Shown: piece by piece, positions 30,157 through 40,185 of the stretch
Numbering within the stretch: the first letter of the stretch is position 1
Layout: each line of letters begins with the position of its first letter
Assembly: GCF_014489535.1 (NCBI RefSeq)
Contig: NZ_CP060783.1
Span: 2,356,001 to 2,420,000, forward strand
Length of the DNA stretch: 64,000 bases
Direction of reading: 5' to 3'
Origin: Diaphorobacter aerolatus
Lineage (GTDB): Bacteria > Pseudomonadota > Gammaproteobacteria > Burkholderiales > Burkholderiaceae_C
Made by a program: the position numbers and the translations under genes
Notes under the pieces: model-generated
Seen by the model: the letters and a program-made list of their open reading frames with translations, nothing else
Told to the model about the DNA's origin: nothing
Databases searched by the model: none

Positions 30157-31136
30157 TCACTCCACACTCACACGCGCCGCGTCGACAATGGCCTTCCAGT
30201 GGGCGGCGTCCTTGTCGAGCACGGCGCGGAATTCCTGTGGGGTGGAGCCGACGGGGATCAGTCCCATGTCGGACAGGCGCTTCGAAATCTCCGGTTGCTT
30301 GACGATGGCCGCGAGTTCCGCGCCGAGCTTGTCGACGATGGGCTGTGGTGTGGATGCGGGCAGGAAGAAGCCGAACCAGCCGTTGGCCTCGAAGCCTGAA
30401 TAGCCCAGCTCGCCGAGCGTCTTCACGTCGGGCAGCGCGGGGTGACGTTGCTGGCCGGTGATTGCAAGAATCGTGACCTTGTCGGACTTGATGTGCGGGT
30501 ACGCGCCCGTGGCGTCGACGAACGCGCTGGCCAGTTGGCCGCCGAGCATCGCCGCCATTTCCGGGCCCGAGCCCTGATACGGCACGTGCGTGAGATCGAT
30601 ACCGGCCTTCATCTTGAACTGCTCGCCATTGAGATGCGACGAGGTGGCGTTGCCGTACGAGCCGAAGTTGAATTTCGCGGGATCGGCCTTGGCCTCCTTG
30701 ACGAAATCCGCCAGTGTCTTGATGCCCGAGCTGCGCGGCACCATGATCAGGTCGGCCGACTTCGCGGTCTGCGACACCGGTGTGAGGTCGCTGAGCTTGT
30801 AGGGCACGCGCTTGTAGAGCGACGGAATCTGCACCAGCGCCGTGATGCCGAGCAGCACGGTGTAGCCGTCGCCCGGTGCCTTCGCGACCAGATCGTTGCC
30901 GAGCATGCCGCTCGCGCCCGGCTTGTTCTCGACGATCACGCCCTGCCCCAGCGCTGGCTGAGTTGCGCGCTCACGAGGCGGCCAATGATGTCGGTGCCGC
31001 CGCCCGCCGGGTAGGGCACGATCACGCGAATCGGTCGGCTCGGGTAGTTGTCTGCAAGGGCAGGAATCCATGGTGCTGCGGCCAGCGCTGCGCCTGCGAG
31101 GATGTTCCTGAGGGTCTGTCTACGCGTTGACTTCAT
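30157..31136 (-). CDS. TctC/Bug-family binding protein 5, one frameshift
   Basis: Periplasmic binding protein, 326 residues after repair. The N-terminus MKSTRRQTLRNILAGAAL looks like a twin-arginine-type signal, then VIVPYPAGGGTDIIGR, ENKPGASGMLGNDLVAK and GFFLPASTPQPIV. The frame breaks at 30946-30949, a CCCC run that needs one more C to join QRWG to QGVIVENK. It follows the acyl-CoA dehydrogenase gene by 59 bp on the same strand, so it likely delivers the carboxylate degraded by this cluster. Convergent with the IPTL gene, with an 18-bp gap. Confidence 0.88.
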
Positions 31137-31195
31137 GATGGCTTGTCTCCTCTGATTTTTTAGACGGTCCATTCGAAAACTCCGGGCCTCCCCGA

Positions 31196-32338
31196 TTACA
31201 GCGTGCGCGCGATGATCTCTTTCATGATCTCGTCACTGCCGCCGTAGATGCGACCGATGCGCGCATCGGCCCAGGCGCGGCCGATCTGGTATTCCGCCAT
31301 GTAGCCGTAGCCGCCGTGCAGTTGCAGGAACTCGTCGAGCAGGCGGTTTTGCAGCGCCGTGGCGTTGAGCTTGACCATCGCCGCGCGGTCCGGTGTGAGC
31401 TTGCGCTCCAGATGCAGCGCGATGCAATCGTCGGTGAACACGCGCAGCATCGTGGCCTGCGATTTGGCCTCGGCGAGCTTGAAGCGCGTGTTCTGGAAGT
31501 CGAACACCGGATGACCGAAAGCCTTGCGATCACGCGTGTAGTCGATGGTTTTCTGCAGAAAGGTCTCGACCGAAGCGGCGGCGCGCACCGCCACCACCAG
31601 CCGCTCCTGCGCAAGCTCGTGCATGAGGTATTTGAAGCCCATGTTCTCCTCGCCGAGCAGGTTGCCCACGGGCACCTTCACATCGTCGAAGAACAGCTCC
31701 GATGTGTCCTGCGCCATCAGGCCGATCTTCTCGAGCTTGCGCCCCTTGCTGAAGCCCGGCGTGCCCTCTTCCACGATGATCAGCGAAACGCCCTTGGCGC
31801 CCATTTCGGGCGCGGTCTTGGCAACGACGATGACGAGCCCCGAGTTGATGCCGTTGGTGATGAAGGTCTTCGCGCCGTTGATGATGTAGTGCTCGCCCTC
31901 GCGGCGCGCCGTCGTGCGCACCGACTTGAGATCGCTGCCCGCGCCGGGCTCGGTCATCGCAATCGCGCCGATCAGTTCGCCGGAGGCCATGCGCGGCAGC
32001 CACTGGTCCTTCTGCTCGGTGTTGCCGTAGGCGTTGATGTAGGGCGCGACGATGTCGGAATGCAGCGGAAAGCCGAGCCCGCTTGCGCCGGTGCGCGCAA
32101 TCTCTTCGAGCAGCACCGCCGCGTGGCCGAAGTCGCCGCCGCCGCCGTAGGGCTCGGGCAGCATGGGGTTGAGCAACCCTTCCTGACCGGCCTTGCGCCA
32201 GACCTCCTTGGGCACGATGCCATCACGCTCCCACTGCGCGTGAAACGGCGCGATTTCCTTGTCGAAGAAGCGGCGCGCGGCCTCGCGAAACTGTTCATGG
32301 TCTTCGCGGAATACGGAGCGTTCAATCAGATCCTGCAT
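31196..32338 (-). CDS. acyl-CoA dehydrogenase
   Basis: FAD enzyme for the alpha,beta-desaturation of an acyl-CoA, 380 residues. Motifs: AIAMTEPGAGSDLKSVRT (flavin/substrate), KTFITNG, QLHGGYGYMAEY, and the C-terminal IYGGSDEIMKEIIA, which contains the candidate catalytic Glu of the family. ATG 32338 is preferred over the longer frame, which runs into the spacer. It is 52 bp below the ligase gene. Sequence alone does not tell chain length or branching. Confidence 0.92.
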   Translation of the reverse strand: MQDLIERSVFREDHEQFREAARRFFDKEIAPFHAQWERDGIVPKEVWRKAGQEGLLNPMLPEPYGGGGDFGHAAVLLEEIARTGASGLGFPLHSDIVAPYINAYGNTEQKDQWLPRMASGELIGAIAMTEPGAGSDLKSVRTTARREGEHYIINGAKTFITNGINSGLVIVVAKTAPEMGAKGVSLIIVEEGTPGFSKGRKLEKIGLMAQDTSELFFDDVKVPVGNLLGEENMGFKYLMHELAQERLVVAVRAAASVETFLQKTIDYTRDRKAFGHPVFDFQNTRFKLAEAKSQATMLRVFTDDCIALHLERKLTPDRAAMVKLNATALQNRLLDEFLQLHGGYGYMAEYQIGRAWADARIGRIYGGSDEIMKEIIARTL

Positions 32339-32390
32339 GGTGTGCCTCGATGAAAACAGTGGGAAGAAAGAGACTAAAAAATAAACGGGT

Positions 32391-33992
32391 TCAGTGCCTG
32401 GAAGAAGCCCCGGCCTCGACGCCGCTGGCGAGCGCCGCGCGCACGTCGTATCCGGCATCGGGATCGCCGCGAAAGCGCTCCTTGAGCACGCGCCGCAGCA
32501 GCTTGCCGGTCTCCAGACGCGGCAGCCGCGTCTCGAACACCAGGCGTCTCGGCCATTTCACTTTCGACAGATGGGAGGCGGCCTGCGCGGCGATGGCGTG
32601 CGCGAGTTCCTCGCTCGGCATCTCGCCGGGCTTGAGCACGACCACGGCGATGGGCTGCTCGCCGAAGTCCTCGTGCGGCACGCCGACGACAGCGACTTCA
32701 TCGACGGCGGCATGGGCGACGAGCGCATTTTCGATCTCCTGCGGATAGACGTTCACGCCGCCCGAGAGAATCAGGTCCGCGCGCCGGTCGCTCAGGAACA
32801 GATAGCCGTCCTCGTCGACATAGCCGATGTCGCCGTAGGTCGCCCAGCCGTGCTCGTTCATGGCCTCGCGCGTCTTGGCAGCGTCGTTGAGATAGCTGAA
32901 TTCGCCACCTTTTTCAAAATAGATCCGGCCGACTTCGTTCGCGCCGAGTTCCTTGCCGTCGTCGTCCACGATGTGCAGCACGCCCGCAAACGCCCGCCCC
33001 ACCGAACCGGGCTTGCGCCGCCACTCTGCCGAGTCGATCAGCGTGGTGCCGCAACCCTCGGAGCCCGCGTAGTACTCCATCAGAATGTCGCCCCACCAGT
33101 CGAGCATCGCCAGCTTGAGCGGCACCGGGCAAGGCGCGGCCGCGTGGATCGCAACGCGGTGCGTGGACAGGTCAAAGCGCTGCCTGACCGCATCGGGCAG
33201 CTTGAGCATGCGGCTCATCATGGTCGGCACCCACTGGCTGTGGGTGACGCCGAATCGCTCGATGCAGGCGAGCGAAAACTCGGCGTTGAACTGCCGCATG
33301 ATGACGGCGCGGCCACCCGAATCGAGCGCGCGCAGCGTGTAGCGCAGCGGCGCGGCGTGATAAAGCGGCGCGGGCGAGAGATACACCGTTTGCTCGCCAA
33401 ACTGCATGAGCCGCTGCGTATTCGCAACTTCCGGGTCGGTCTGCTGGCGAAACTGCGCGCCAAACAGCGGCTTTCGCACGCCCTTGGGCCGGCCCGTCGT
33501 GCCCGAGGAATACAGCAGATCGCGGCCCAACGCGCGCGTGCTCAGGTCCGTCGCGGGCAGCGAGGCCGCCGCGTCCAGCAGCTCGTCGATGCTGCGCACC
33601 CCCGGCGTGTCGCCATCGACGGAAAAGCACGGCAGCCCGAGCGCCTGATGCGCCGCCTCAGCGTTCGCCCAGGTGCTGGACGACACGAACAAGCGCTGCG
33701 CACCGCTGTCCTGCACGATGTACTGAACCTCTGCGGGCGTGAGGTGCGTGCTGATCACCGCCGCATACAGGCCCGCCTCGCGCGCGGCGAGCACCAGCTC
33801 CACGATCTCGACGCGGTTCTCCAGCAGGATGGCAATCGTGTCCTGCTCCTTCAGGCCCTGCCCGGCCAGCCACTGCGCCAGCCGCAGCGCGCGCTCGGCG
33901 ATGCGCCTGGCGGTGAATGATTCTCCGGTCTCGGCCTGGATCAGAACCACCTTGTCGGGCTCGCGCTGCGCCCAGCTCAGAAAGTTGTGCAT
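32391..33992 (-). CDS. AMP-forming acyl-CoA synthetase
   Basis: Activates a carboxylic acid to its CoA thioester, 533 residues. A5 and A8 core motifs and the P-loop are clear: LLYSSGTTGRPKGV at about 178, EYYAGSEGCGTTL, YGDIGYVDEDGYLFLSDR and, near the C-terminus, the catalytic lysine in RLPRLETGKLLRR. The ANL family covers fatty, aromatic and bile-type acids; the bulk of the pocket cannot be interpreted by eye. It initiates the minus-strand half of the catabolic cluster, divergent from the thiolase gene. Confidence 0.92.
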   Translation of the reverse strand: MHNFLSWAQREPDKVVLIQAETGESFTARRIAERALRLAQWLAGQGLKEQDTIAILLENRVEIVELVLAAREAGLYAAVISTHLTPAEVQYIVQDSGAQRLFVSSSTWANAEAAHQALGLPCFSVDGDTPGVRSIDELLDAAASLPATDLSTRALGRDLLYSSGTTGRPKGVRKPLFGAQFRQQTDPEVANTQRLMQFGEQTVYLSPAPLYHAAPLRYTLRALDSGGRAVIMRQFNAEFSLACIERFGVTHSQWVPTMMSRMLKLPDAVRQRFDLSTHRVAIHAAAPCPVPLKLAMLDWWGDILMEYYAGSEGCGTTLIDSAEWRRKPGSVGRAFAGVLHIVDDDGKELGANEVGRIYFEKGGEFSYLNDAAKTREAMNEHGWATYGDIGYVDEDGYLFLSDRRADLILSGGVNVYPQEIENALVAHAAVDEVAVVGVPHEDFGEQPIAVVVLKPGEMPSEELAHAIAAQAASHLSKVKWPRRLVFETRLPRLETGKLLRRVLKERFRGDPDAGYDVRAALASGVEAGASSRH

Positions 33993-34211
33993 CGAATGTC
34001 TCCAAAACTTGGCACCCGCAAGCCATTGCATCACTCGCTGGCGCCTTCACGGGTTCGTCAATTCATAACATCCGGTTCACGAGTCTCGAATTCCGAATGG
34101 GAGTGCGCAGTATCCGCGCGCACCGCGCGGTGTTTTCTCGGGTTAATACCCATTCGAATTCGTTTTTCTGAAACCTATCATTAATTTAATGAACCAAACG
34201 TCTCATAAATC
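33993..34211. promoter_or_regulatory. divergent promoter region with candidate IclR sites
   Basis: This 219-bp spacer drives both halves of the acyl-CoA cluster. GTCTCGAATTCC at 34083-34094 is also present just upstream of the iclR gene (40061-40072). CGAATTCCGAATGGG (34087-34101) is nearly the inverse of CCCATTCGAATTCG (34149-34162), giving a long imperfect inverted repeat with a 47-bp gap. The right-hand third is AT-rich (TTAATTTAATGAACC), a likely core promoter for the thiolase side. Confidence 0.55.
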
Positions 34212-35392
34212 ATGAACCATCCCGTGATCGTCGATGCCATTCGCAGCCCCATGGCCAGGGCCAAGCCAGACGGCGCGCTGGCCGAGGTCCATCCGTGGAT
34301 CTGCTCTCGCAAGTGCTCGCGCAGTTGATCAGCCGCACCGGCATCGACCCCGGCATGGTCGATGACGTGATCTGCGGCTGCGTGAGCCAGGCCGGTGAGC
34401 AGGCGGGCACGCCCGGACGGCTTGCGTGGCTGGCGGCAGGCTTGCCCGTGCACGTGCCCTCCACGACCATCGACCGCAAATGCGGATCGAGCCAGCAGGC
34501 CGTGCACTTTGCGGCGCAGGCCATCATGTCGGGCACGCAGGACATCGTGATCGCCTGCGGTGTCGAATCCATGAGCCGCGTGCCCATGGGCAGCTCGCGC
34601 ATGGGCAAGAACACCACCGGCCAGCGCTTCGACGAACGCTACGCGCCGGGCCTCGTGGGCCAGGGCGTTTCCGCCGATCTCGTGGCCGCAAAATGGGGGC
34701 TGACGCGCGACGATCTTGACCGGTACGCAGCGCGCTCGCACCAGCGCGCCCACGCCGCGCAGTCGGGCGGCGGTTTTGCACGCGAGATCGTCGGCATCGA
34801 TACACCGAATGGTCAGGTGATCGCCGATGAAACCATTCGCGCCGGCACCACGCCCGAAAAGCTCGCGGGCCTCAAGGCGGTGTTCGAGAGCGAGGAGTTG
34901 TCGCAGCGCTTTCCGCAGATCCGCTGGAGCACCACGGCAGGCAACGCCTCGCAGATGACCGATGGCGCGAGCGCCATGCTCATCATGAGCGAGCGCCGCG
35001 CCGCCCAGCTCGGGCTCAAGCCGCGCGCGCGCTTCGTCGCGTTCGACGTGGTGGGGGACGATCCGCTCTACATGCTGACCGCGCCCATCCCCGCCACCGA
35101 ACGCGTGCTGGCCAAGGCCGGCATGAAACTCGACGACATCCAGCACTACGAAATCAACGAGGCCTTCGCATCGGTGCCGCTCGCCTGGCAGAAACAACTC
35201 AAGGCCGACGGAGAGCGCCTGAATCCGCGCGGCGGCGCGATTGCGCTCGGCCATCCGCTGGGCGCTTCGGGCGTGCGGCTGATGACCACGATGCTGCACG
35301 CGCTCGAAGACAGCGGCCAGCGCTATGGCCTGCAATCCATGTGCGAGGCAGGCGGCATGGCGAATGCCACGATCATTGAAATCACGCGCTGA
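34212..35392 (+). CDS. acetyl-CoA acetyltransferase (thiolase), one frameshift
   Basis: Thiolase of 393 residues after repair. The N-terminus MNHPVIVDAIRSPMARAKPD begins at ATG 34212; the frame breaks at 34293-34294 (a CC needing one more base to give HPVDLLSQVL). The nucleophilic Cys lies in DRKCGSSQQAVH, followed by YEINEAFASVP, GGAIALGHPLGASG and the C-terminal catalytic CEAGGMANA, where the usual CGGGG is partly replaced. It probably performs the last, thiolytic step of beta-oxidation. Starts the plus-strand half of the cluster; 39 bp before the SDR gene. Confidence 0.9.
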
Positions 35393-35431
35393 GCGCGGCA
35401 ATTCGGAGCCTGAAACGCAAGGACGATCAAG

Positions 35432-36199
35432 ATGAAACTTCAAAAGGGAATGACCGCCATCGTGACCGGCGGTGTATCGGGCCTCGGCGAGGCCACCGCG
35501 CTGGCTCTGCTGGAGCGCGGGCTGAACGTGGTGGCGGTTGACCTCAACGAGGAACGCGGCGCGGCCATGCAGAAACAGCATGCCGGACCACTGGTCTTCG
35601 TGAAGGCCGACGTGGCCGATGGCGAGCAGATGCAGGCAGCGATTGCGGCCGCAGAAGGCTTTGGAGAATTCCGCGCGCTGATCCACTGCGCGGGCGTCGG
35701 CGGCCCGGTGCGCCTGGTCGAAAAGGACGGCAGCCCGGGGTCACTCGAAAAGTACAGCAACATCGTGCGCATCAATCTGATCGGCACCTTCAACACGCTG
35801 CGTTTGGCGGCGGCCTCGATGGCGAAGAACGCGCCCATCGAGGGCGAGCGCGGGGCCTGCGTGCTCACCGCATCGGTTGCGGGATACGAGGGCCAGATCG
35901 GGCAGATTCCCTATGCATCGGCCAAGGCCGGCATCATCGGCATGACCATCGTCGCGGCGCGCGATCTGGCAACCAAGATGATCCGCGTGTGCACGATTGC
36001 GCCAGGCCTGTTCGACACGCCGATTCTCGCCAAACTGCCTGAGGAAATCCGCCAGTCGCTGGCCGCGTCGGTGCCGAATCCACCGCGCCTCGGACGGCCC
36101 AATGAATACGCGCTGACCGCGCTGCACATCCTCGAAAATCCCATGCTCAATGGCGAGACGATTCGCCTGGATGGCGCGATCCGCATGCAGCCACGCTGA
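35432..36199 (+). CDS. SDR-family 3-hydroxyacyl-CoA dehydrogenase-like protein
   Basis: A 255-residue short-chain dehydrogenase. NAD-binding TGGVSGLGEATA at about 12-23, Asp at the end of the second strand (VVAVDLNEE, indicating NAD rather than NADP), IHCAGVGG, catalytic YASAKAG, and IAPGLFDTPI. The overall pattern follows type II 3-hydroxyacyl-CoA dehydrogenases (HSD10-like), which oxidise straight, branched and steroid-type hydroxyacyl-CoA. Between thiolase and enoyl-CoA hydratase genes, this is the natural 3-hydroxyacyl-CoA dehydrogenase of the pathway. Confidence 0.85.
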   Translation: MKLQKGMTAIVTGGVSGLGEATALALLERGLNVVAVDLNEERGAAMQKQHAGPLVFVKADVADGEQMQAAIAAAEGFGEFRALIHCAGVGGPVRLVEKDGSPGSLEKYSNIVRINLIGTFNTLRLAAASMAKNAPIEGERGACVLTASVAGYEGQIGQIPYASAKAGIIGMTIVAARDLATKMIRVCTIAPGLFDTPILAKLPEEIRQSLAASVPNPPRLGRPNEYALTALHILENPMLNGETIRLDGAIRMQPR

Positions 36200-36233
36200 G
36201 CAGCATCCATTCCCGATCTTTCAGGAGACTCCC

Positions 36234-37004
36234 ATGGCAGACGCATCCCCATTGCTGGTCGAAATTCGCGGCAACCTGCAGATCATGACGCTCAACCGTC
36301 CCGAAGCGAAAAACGCCGTGACGCTGGAGATGGCCGAAGCCATGGTCACCGCGCTCGACGCGTTCGACGCCCATCCCGAATTGAGCGTGGGCATCATCGT
36401 CGGCGCGGGCGGCACGTTCTGCGCGGGCATGGACCTCAAGGGCTTCCTGCAAGGCAAGCGTCCGACGATTCCCGGTCGCGGCTTCTGCGGCATCACCATC
36501 AAGCCGCCGCGCAAGCCGATCATTGCCGCGGTCGAGGGCTATGCGCTCGCAGGCGGATTTGAAGTGGTGCTGGCGTGCGACCTGATCGTCGCCTCGCGCG
36601 AAGCCAAATTCGGCCTGCCCGAAGTGAAGCGCGGCCTCGCGGCGGCGGGCGGTGGCCTGCTGCGCCTGCCCAGGCGCATGCCGTATCACATCGCCATGGA
36701 GTGCATTCTCACGGGTGACATGCTGAGCGCCGAGCGCGCCCACCAGAACGGGCTGATCAACCGCCTCGTCGAACCCGGCGCGGCACTCGATGCCGCCATC
36801 GAACTCGCCAACGCCGTGGCGGCCAACGGGCCGCTGTCGCTGATCGCGAGCAAGCAGGTTGCGACCGAATCCGTGGACTGGAGCCGGAGCGACATGTTCG
36901 AGCGACAGGCCGCCATCACCAACCCGGTGTTCGCCTCGCAGGATGCCCGCGAAGGCGCCTCGGCGTTCGCAGAAAAGCGCAAGCCGGTCTGGAAGGGCGT
37001 CTGA
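36234..37004 (+). CDS. enoyl-CoA hydratase/isomerase family protein
   Basis: Crotonase-fold enzyme of 256 residues. Oxyanion-hole segments are [15 protein letters not shown] (about 57-71) and [15 protein letters not shown] (about 103-117); the usual acid/base Glu positions fall in the [16 protein letters not shown] segment. AGGAGA precedes ATG 36234 by five bases. Hydrates the trans-enoyl-CoA formed by the dehydrogenase at 31196. The in-frame extension upstream to 36150 lies in the SDR gene and is not used. Confidence 0.9.
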   Translation: MADASPLLVEIRGNLQIMTLNRPEAKNAVTLEMAEAMVTALDAFDAHPELSVGIIVGAGGTFCAGMDLKGFLQGKRPTIPGRGFCGITIKPPRKPIIAAVEGYALAGGFEVVLACDLIVASREAKFGLPEVKRGLAAAGGGLLRLPRRMPYHIAMECILTGDMLSAERAHQNGLINRLVEPGAALDAAIELANAVAANGPLSLIASKQVATESVDWSRSDMFERQAAITNPVFASQDAREGASAFAEKRKPVWKGV

Positions 37005-37084
37005 AGCGGGCGACCGGCTTCATGCATGCGCGCTGCGATTCATTTTCTTCGGTCACTCACTACAGGCATTGGAGACAGACAGGC

Positions 37085-38100
37085 ATGAGCACCCGCACCG
37101 CCACCCCATCATCATCCCGATCATTCACGTCATCGCGACGACGCGGCGCGCTGCTCGCAGCCTGCGCGCTGGCGCTCTCTGCCGTCGCCGCGCACGCCGA
37201 GCCCCACTGGCCCACGCGCACCATCACGCTGGTGGTTCCCGGTGCGGCGGGCGGATCGACCGACATACCGGCGCGCCTGCTTGCGCAGAAGCTCGCCGAC
37301 CGTCTCGGCCAACCCGTCATCGTGGACAACAAACCCGGCGCGGGCGGCTCGCTCGGGCGGGCATCGTGGCGCGCGCCCAGCCCGATGGCTACACCGTGCT
37401 CGTCGGCAATTCGGGCTCGAACGCTATCAACTACACGGCGTACAAGAAGCTCTCTTACAAGCCCACGGATTTCATCGCACTCACCGACATGATCTCGTTC
37501 GCGAACGTGCTCGTCGTGCCGATCAAGTCGCCCATCAAGAGCCTCAACGAACTCACCGAAGCCGCCCGCAGCGCGCCGGGCAAGCTCGCGTTCTCGTCGG
37601 CGGGCGTCGGACAGACCACGCACCTCATGGGCGAACTGTTCAAGCAGCGCACCGGCACCGACGTCGTGCACGTGCCCTACAAGGGCTCGGCACCCGGCAC
37701 CATGGCCGTCGTGTCGGGCGAGACGCAATTCATGTTCGACAACATGACCGCCTCGCTCGCTCACATCAAGGACGGCAAGCTGCGCCCGCTCGCCGTCACC
37801 GGCTCAGTGCGCGAGCCCGAGTTGCCCGACGTGCCGACGATGACCGAACTCGGCATGAAGGACTTCAACAAGGTCGGCTGGATGGGCTTTCTCGTGCCCG
37901 CCAAAACGCCGCCCGACGTCGTGAAGAAGCTCAACGACAACCTCACCGCCGTGCTGCACATGCCCGATGTGCAAAAGCGTTTTCGCGAACTCGGTGGTCG
38001 TCCCGGCGGCATGCCGCAGGAGCAGTTCAGCAAGATGGTGAATGACGACCAGAAGAGCTGGGGCGAACTGATCACCAGCCAGCGTCTGCAACTCGATTGA
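37085..38100 (+). CDS. TctC/Bug-family binding protein 6, one frameshift
   Basis: Periplasmic binding protein, 338 residues after repair. A long Ser/Arg-rich start precedes the hydrophobic signal [17 protein letters not shown]; then [30 protein letters not shown] and [13 protein letters not shown]. The break at 37355-37357 (GGG to GGGG) joins GGSLG to [14 protein letters not shown]. It belongs to the plus-strand half of the acyl-CoA cluster, so the cluster carries two different binding proteins, one on each side. Ends 7 bp from the convergent CoA transferase gene. Confidence 0.88.
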
Positions 38101-38107
38101 ATCGGCG

Positions 38108-39217
38108 TCAGCGCCAGACTTTTCGCGGATCACCCTCGGCCAGCGCAGCCCGTACCTCGGCGGTGTGCGCCCCGGCCGCGCAGGCGTGGGGCGTGTCGTA
38201 GGCCCTGCCATCAAAACGCGGCGCGGGCGCCGCCTGCAACACACCGCCCTGCTCGTTGTAGATCCCGCGCGCCCGCATGTGCGGGTGCTGCGAGGCTTCG
38301 AGCGGACTGAGCACCGCGCCAAAGCACACATCGGTCGGCTCGAACACCGATTGCCAATGCGCGCGTGGCTGCTCCAGAAAAATCGCCTGCAGGCGCGCGC
38401 GGCGCTTCGGCCAGGCCGCGCGGTCGTATTGGGCGCTGGCGAAATCCGGGTCTCCGGTCAGTGACAGGGTGTCGAGCAGCAGCGCATAGAACTGCGGCTC
38501 GATCGCGCCGATGGTGATGTGGTGGCCGTCCGCGCAGACATAGGTCTCGTAGAACGGCGAGCTGTCGTACATGCTCTGGCCGCGTTCGTCGGCAACCAGG
38601 CCGCGCTCGCGCGCGCTCAGCGCCAGATTGAGCATGTGGGCAGCGCCATCGACGATGGCGGCGTCGACCACCGTCCCCTTGCCAGTTTCACGGGCCTGAA
38701 TGATGCCCGCGAGCAGCCCCGTCATGAGATAGAGCGCGCCGCCGCCGATGTCGCCCACCATGGCGAACGAGGAGACGGGCCGCGCATCCGCCGGGCTGCA
38801 GCCCCAGAGCGCACCGGCAACCGACGCGTAGTTGTTGTCGTGCCCGGCGCGCGGCGCGAGCGGGCCATCCTGGCCCCAGCCGGTCATGCGTGCGTAGACG
38901 AGTTTGGGATGGATGGCAAGGCATGTCTCGGGCCCCAGGCCCAGGCGCTCCATCACGCCCGGCCGCATGCCTTCGATGAGCACGTCGGCGCTCTCGACCA
39001 ACGACAGCACGAGTTGCCTGCCCGCCTCGCTTTTCAAATCTGCAAACACCGAACGTTTGCCGCGATTGATCAACGGGCCCGTGGGGCCGGCGTTCTCTGT
39101 TTCGCGCACCACGGAAATCACGTCGGCACCGAGATCGGCCAGATGCATCGCGCAGAACGGACCCGGGCCGAGCCCGCCGATTTCGAGGACGCGAACGCTG
39201 TAGAGTACCTTGCTCAT
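38108..39217 (-). CDS. CaiB/BaiF CoA transferase, alpha-methylacyl-CoA racemase-like
   Basis: A 369-residue family III CoA transferase/racemase. The N-terminus LEIGGLGPGPFCAMHLADLG is typical of AMACR; the catalytic His sits in AGHDNNYASV and the catalytic Asp in MVGDIGGGALYL, both positions of the racemase pair, and YETYVCADG follows. Racemases epimerise 2-methylacyl-CoA so that the S-specific acyl-CoA dehydrogenase can act, implying a methyl-branched substrate. A CoA-transferase function cannot be excluded. Same strand as iclR, which lies 26 bp upstream. Confidence 0.85.
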   Translation of the reverse strand: MSKVLYSVRVLEIGGLGPGPFCAMHLADLGADVISVVRETENAGPTGPLINRGKRSVFADLKSEAGRQLVLSLVESADVLIEGMRPGVMERLGLGPETCLAIHPKLVYARMTGWGQDGPLAPRAGHDNNYASVAGALWGCSPADARPVSSFAMVGDIGGGALYLMTGLLAGIIQARETGKGTVVDAAIVDGAAHMLNLALSARERGLVADERGQSMYDSSPFYETYVCADGHHITIGAIEPQFYALLLDTLSLTGDPDFASAQYDRAAWPKRRARLQAIFLEQPRAHWQSVFEPTDVCFGAVLSPLEASQHPHMRARGIYNEQGGVLQAAPAPRFDGRAYDTPHACAAGAHTAEVRAALAEGDPRKVWR

Positions 39218-39243
39218 GTAGTTTGTCTCCAGAAAGTTATCGT

Positions 39244-40025
39244 TCAGGACAGGCTGGACGCACCCAGCACGCCCTCGATGGCACGCACCAGCGTGACCAG
39301 GCGTGGGCCGGTGTCCGTCTCCAGCTCGCGGCTTTGGGGTTGTAGGTGGGAATGGATGCGGCAAACACCCAGTATTCGCCATCCAGCGGCTGCGACAGCG
39401 GCACGGCGATGGATTGAATTTCGCGGTGCAGGTCGCCGTGGCTGCGGCAAAAGCCATGCTCGGCGAGATCGCGGGCCGCATCGGCAAGGCGCTCGCGCAG
39501 CTTGGCGGCGCGTTCCGCGTCACGCTCGGTGAGATCGGCCAGATAGGCTTCGCGCTCGGCCTGTGGCAGGCACAGCAGGTAGGCGCGGCCTGTGGCCGTG
39601 CGCGAGAGCGACATGCCGACGCCGATTTCCGGCGTGAAGACCTTGTTGTCCATGCCGTTGGCCAGTTCCGCGAGCACCAGCTTGCGGCCCGAGCCGACGC
39701 CGATCTGGATCTGCCCGCCGATGTGGTTGGCCAGCTCCATCATCTGCGGCCGCGCAAACTGCCGCATGCGCATGCGCGCGAGCACCGGCGACGACAGATT
39801 GAGCAGCGCGATGCCGGGCACGAATTTGGACATGCGCTCCGAATAGCGCAGCAGATCCAGCTCGCACAGGGTCTCGGTCAGGCGAAACAGCGTGGGCTTG
39901 GGCAGCCCTGTCAAGTCCATGAGTTCCTTGCCGCTAAGTTCCTGGCGCTTGTTGGAAAAGCAGTTCAGGATGGATACGCCTCTTACCAGCGCGCTGACCA
40001 GCTTGCTGTCGGCATCTGAACTCAT
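39244..40025 (-). CDS. IclR-family regulator, one frameshift
   Basis: Transcription regulator of 260 residues after repair. The N-terminal winged helix includes RGVSILNCFSNKRQELSGKE and GLPKPTLFRLTETL; the C-terminal effector domain holds LVLAELANGM and TATGRAYLLCLP. The frame breaks at about 39330 (GG where GGG is needed) to join TYNPKA to RELETDTGPRL. ATG 40025 is given; ATG 40031 is an alternative. Its location at one end of the acyl-CoA cluster and the shared 12-bp element with the divergent promoter suggest it controls the whole pathway. Confidence 0.87.
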
Positions 40026-40051
40026 AAACATCCTTGGAATGGGTTTCACTT

Positions 40052-40072
40052 GAGACGCGTGTCTCGAATTCC
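40052..40072 (-). promoter_or_regulatory. candidate IclR operator
   Basis: GAGAC-GCGT-GTCTC (40052-40065) is an inverted repeat with 5-bp arms, running into GTCTCGAATTCC (40061-40072). The same 12-mer occurs at 34083-34094 in the divergent ligase/thiolase promoter. The site lies 27-47 bp upstream of the iclR start, where an autoregulating repressor would bind. Confidence 0.5.
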
Positions 40073-40104
40073 ACGATTCTATGCAAAAGATTGCCCGCGC
40101 AGGC

Positions 40105-40138
40105 AAAAGAAAAGCTCCAGCGCGTAAAGCGGTGGAGC
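40105..40138 (-). terminator. Rho-independent terminator of the small gene
   Basis: On the minus strand GCTCCA (40138-40133) pairs with TGGAGC (40119-40114), with an inner CGC/GCG pair closing a TTTAC-type loop, followed by TTTTCTTTT. It lies 48 bp after the stop of the 30-residue ORF and before the iclR control region, so it ends a short, separate transcript. Confidence 0.75.
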
Positions 40139-40185
40139 CTGACTCTATGGATCCGCTACCGCTCTAGGCGGCAGGGCAAACCTGA

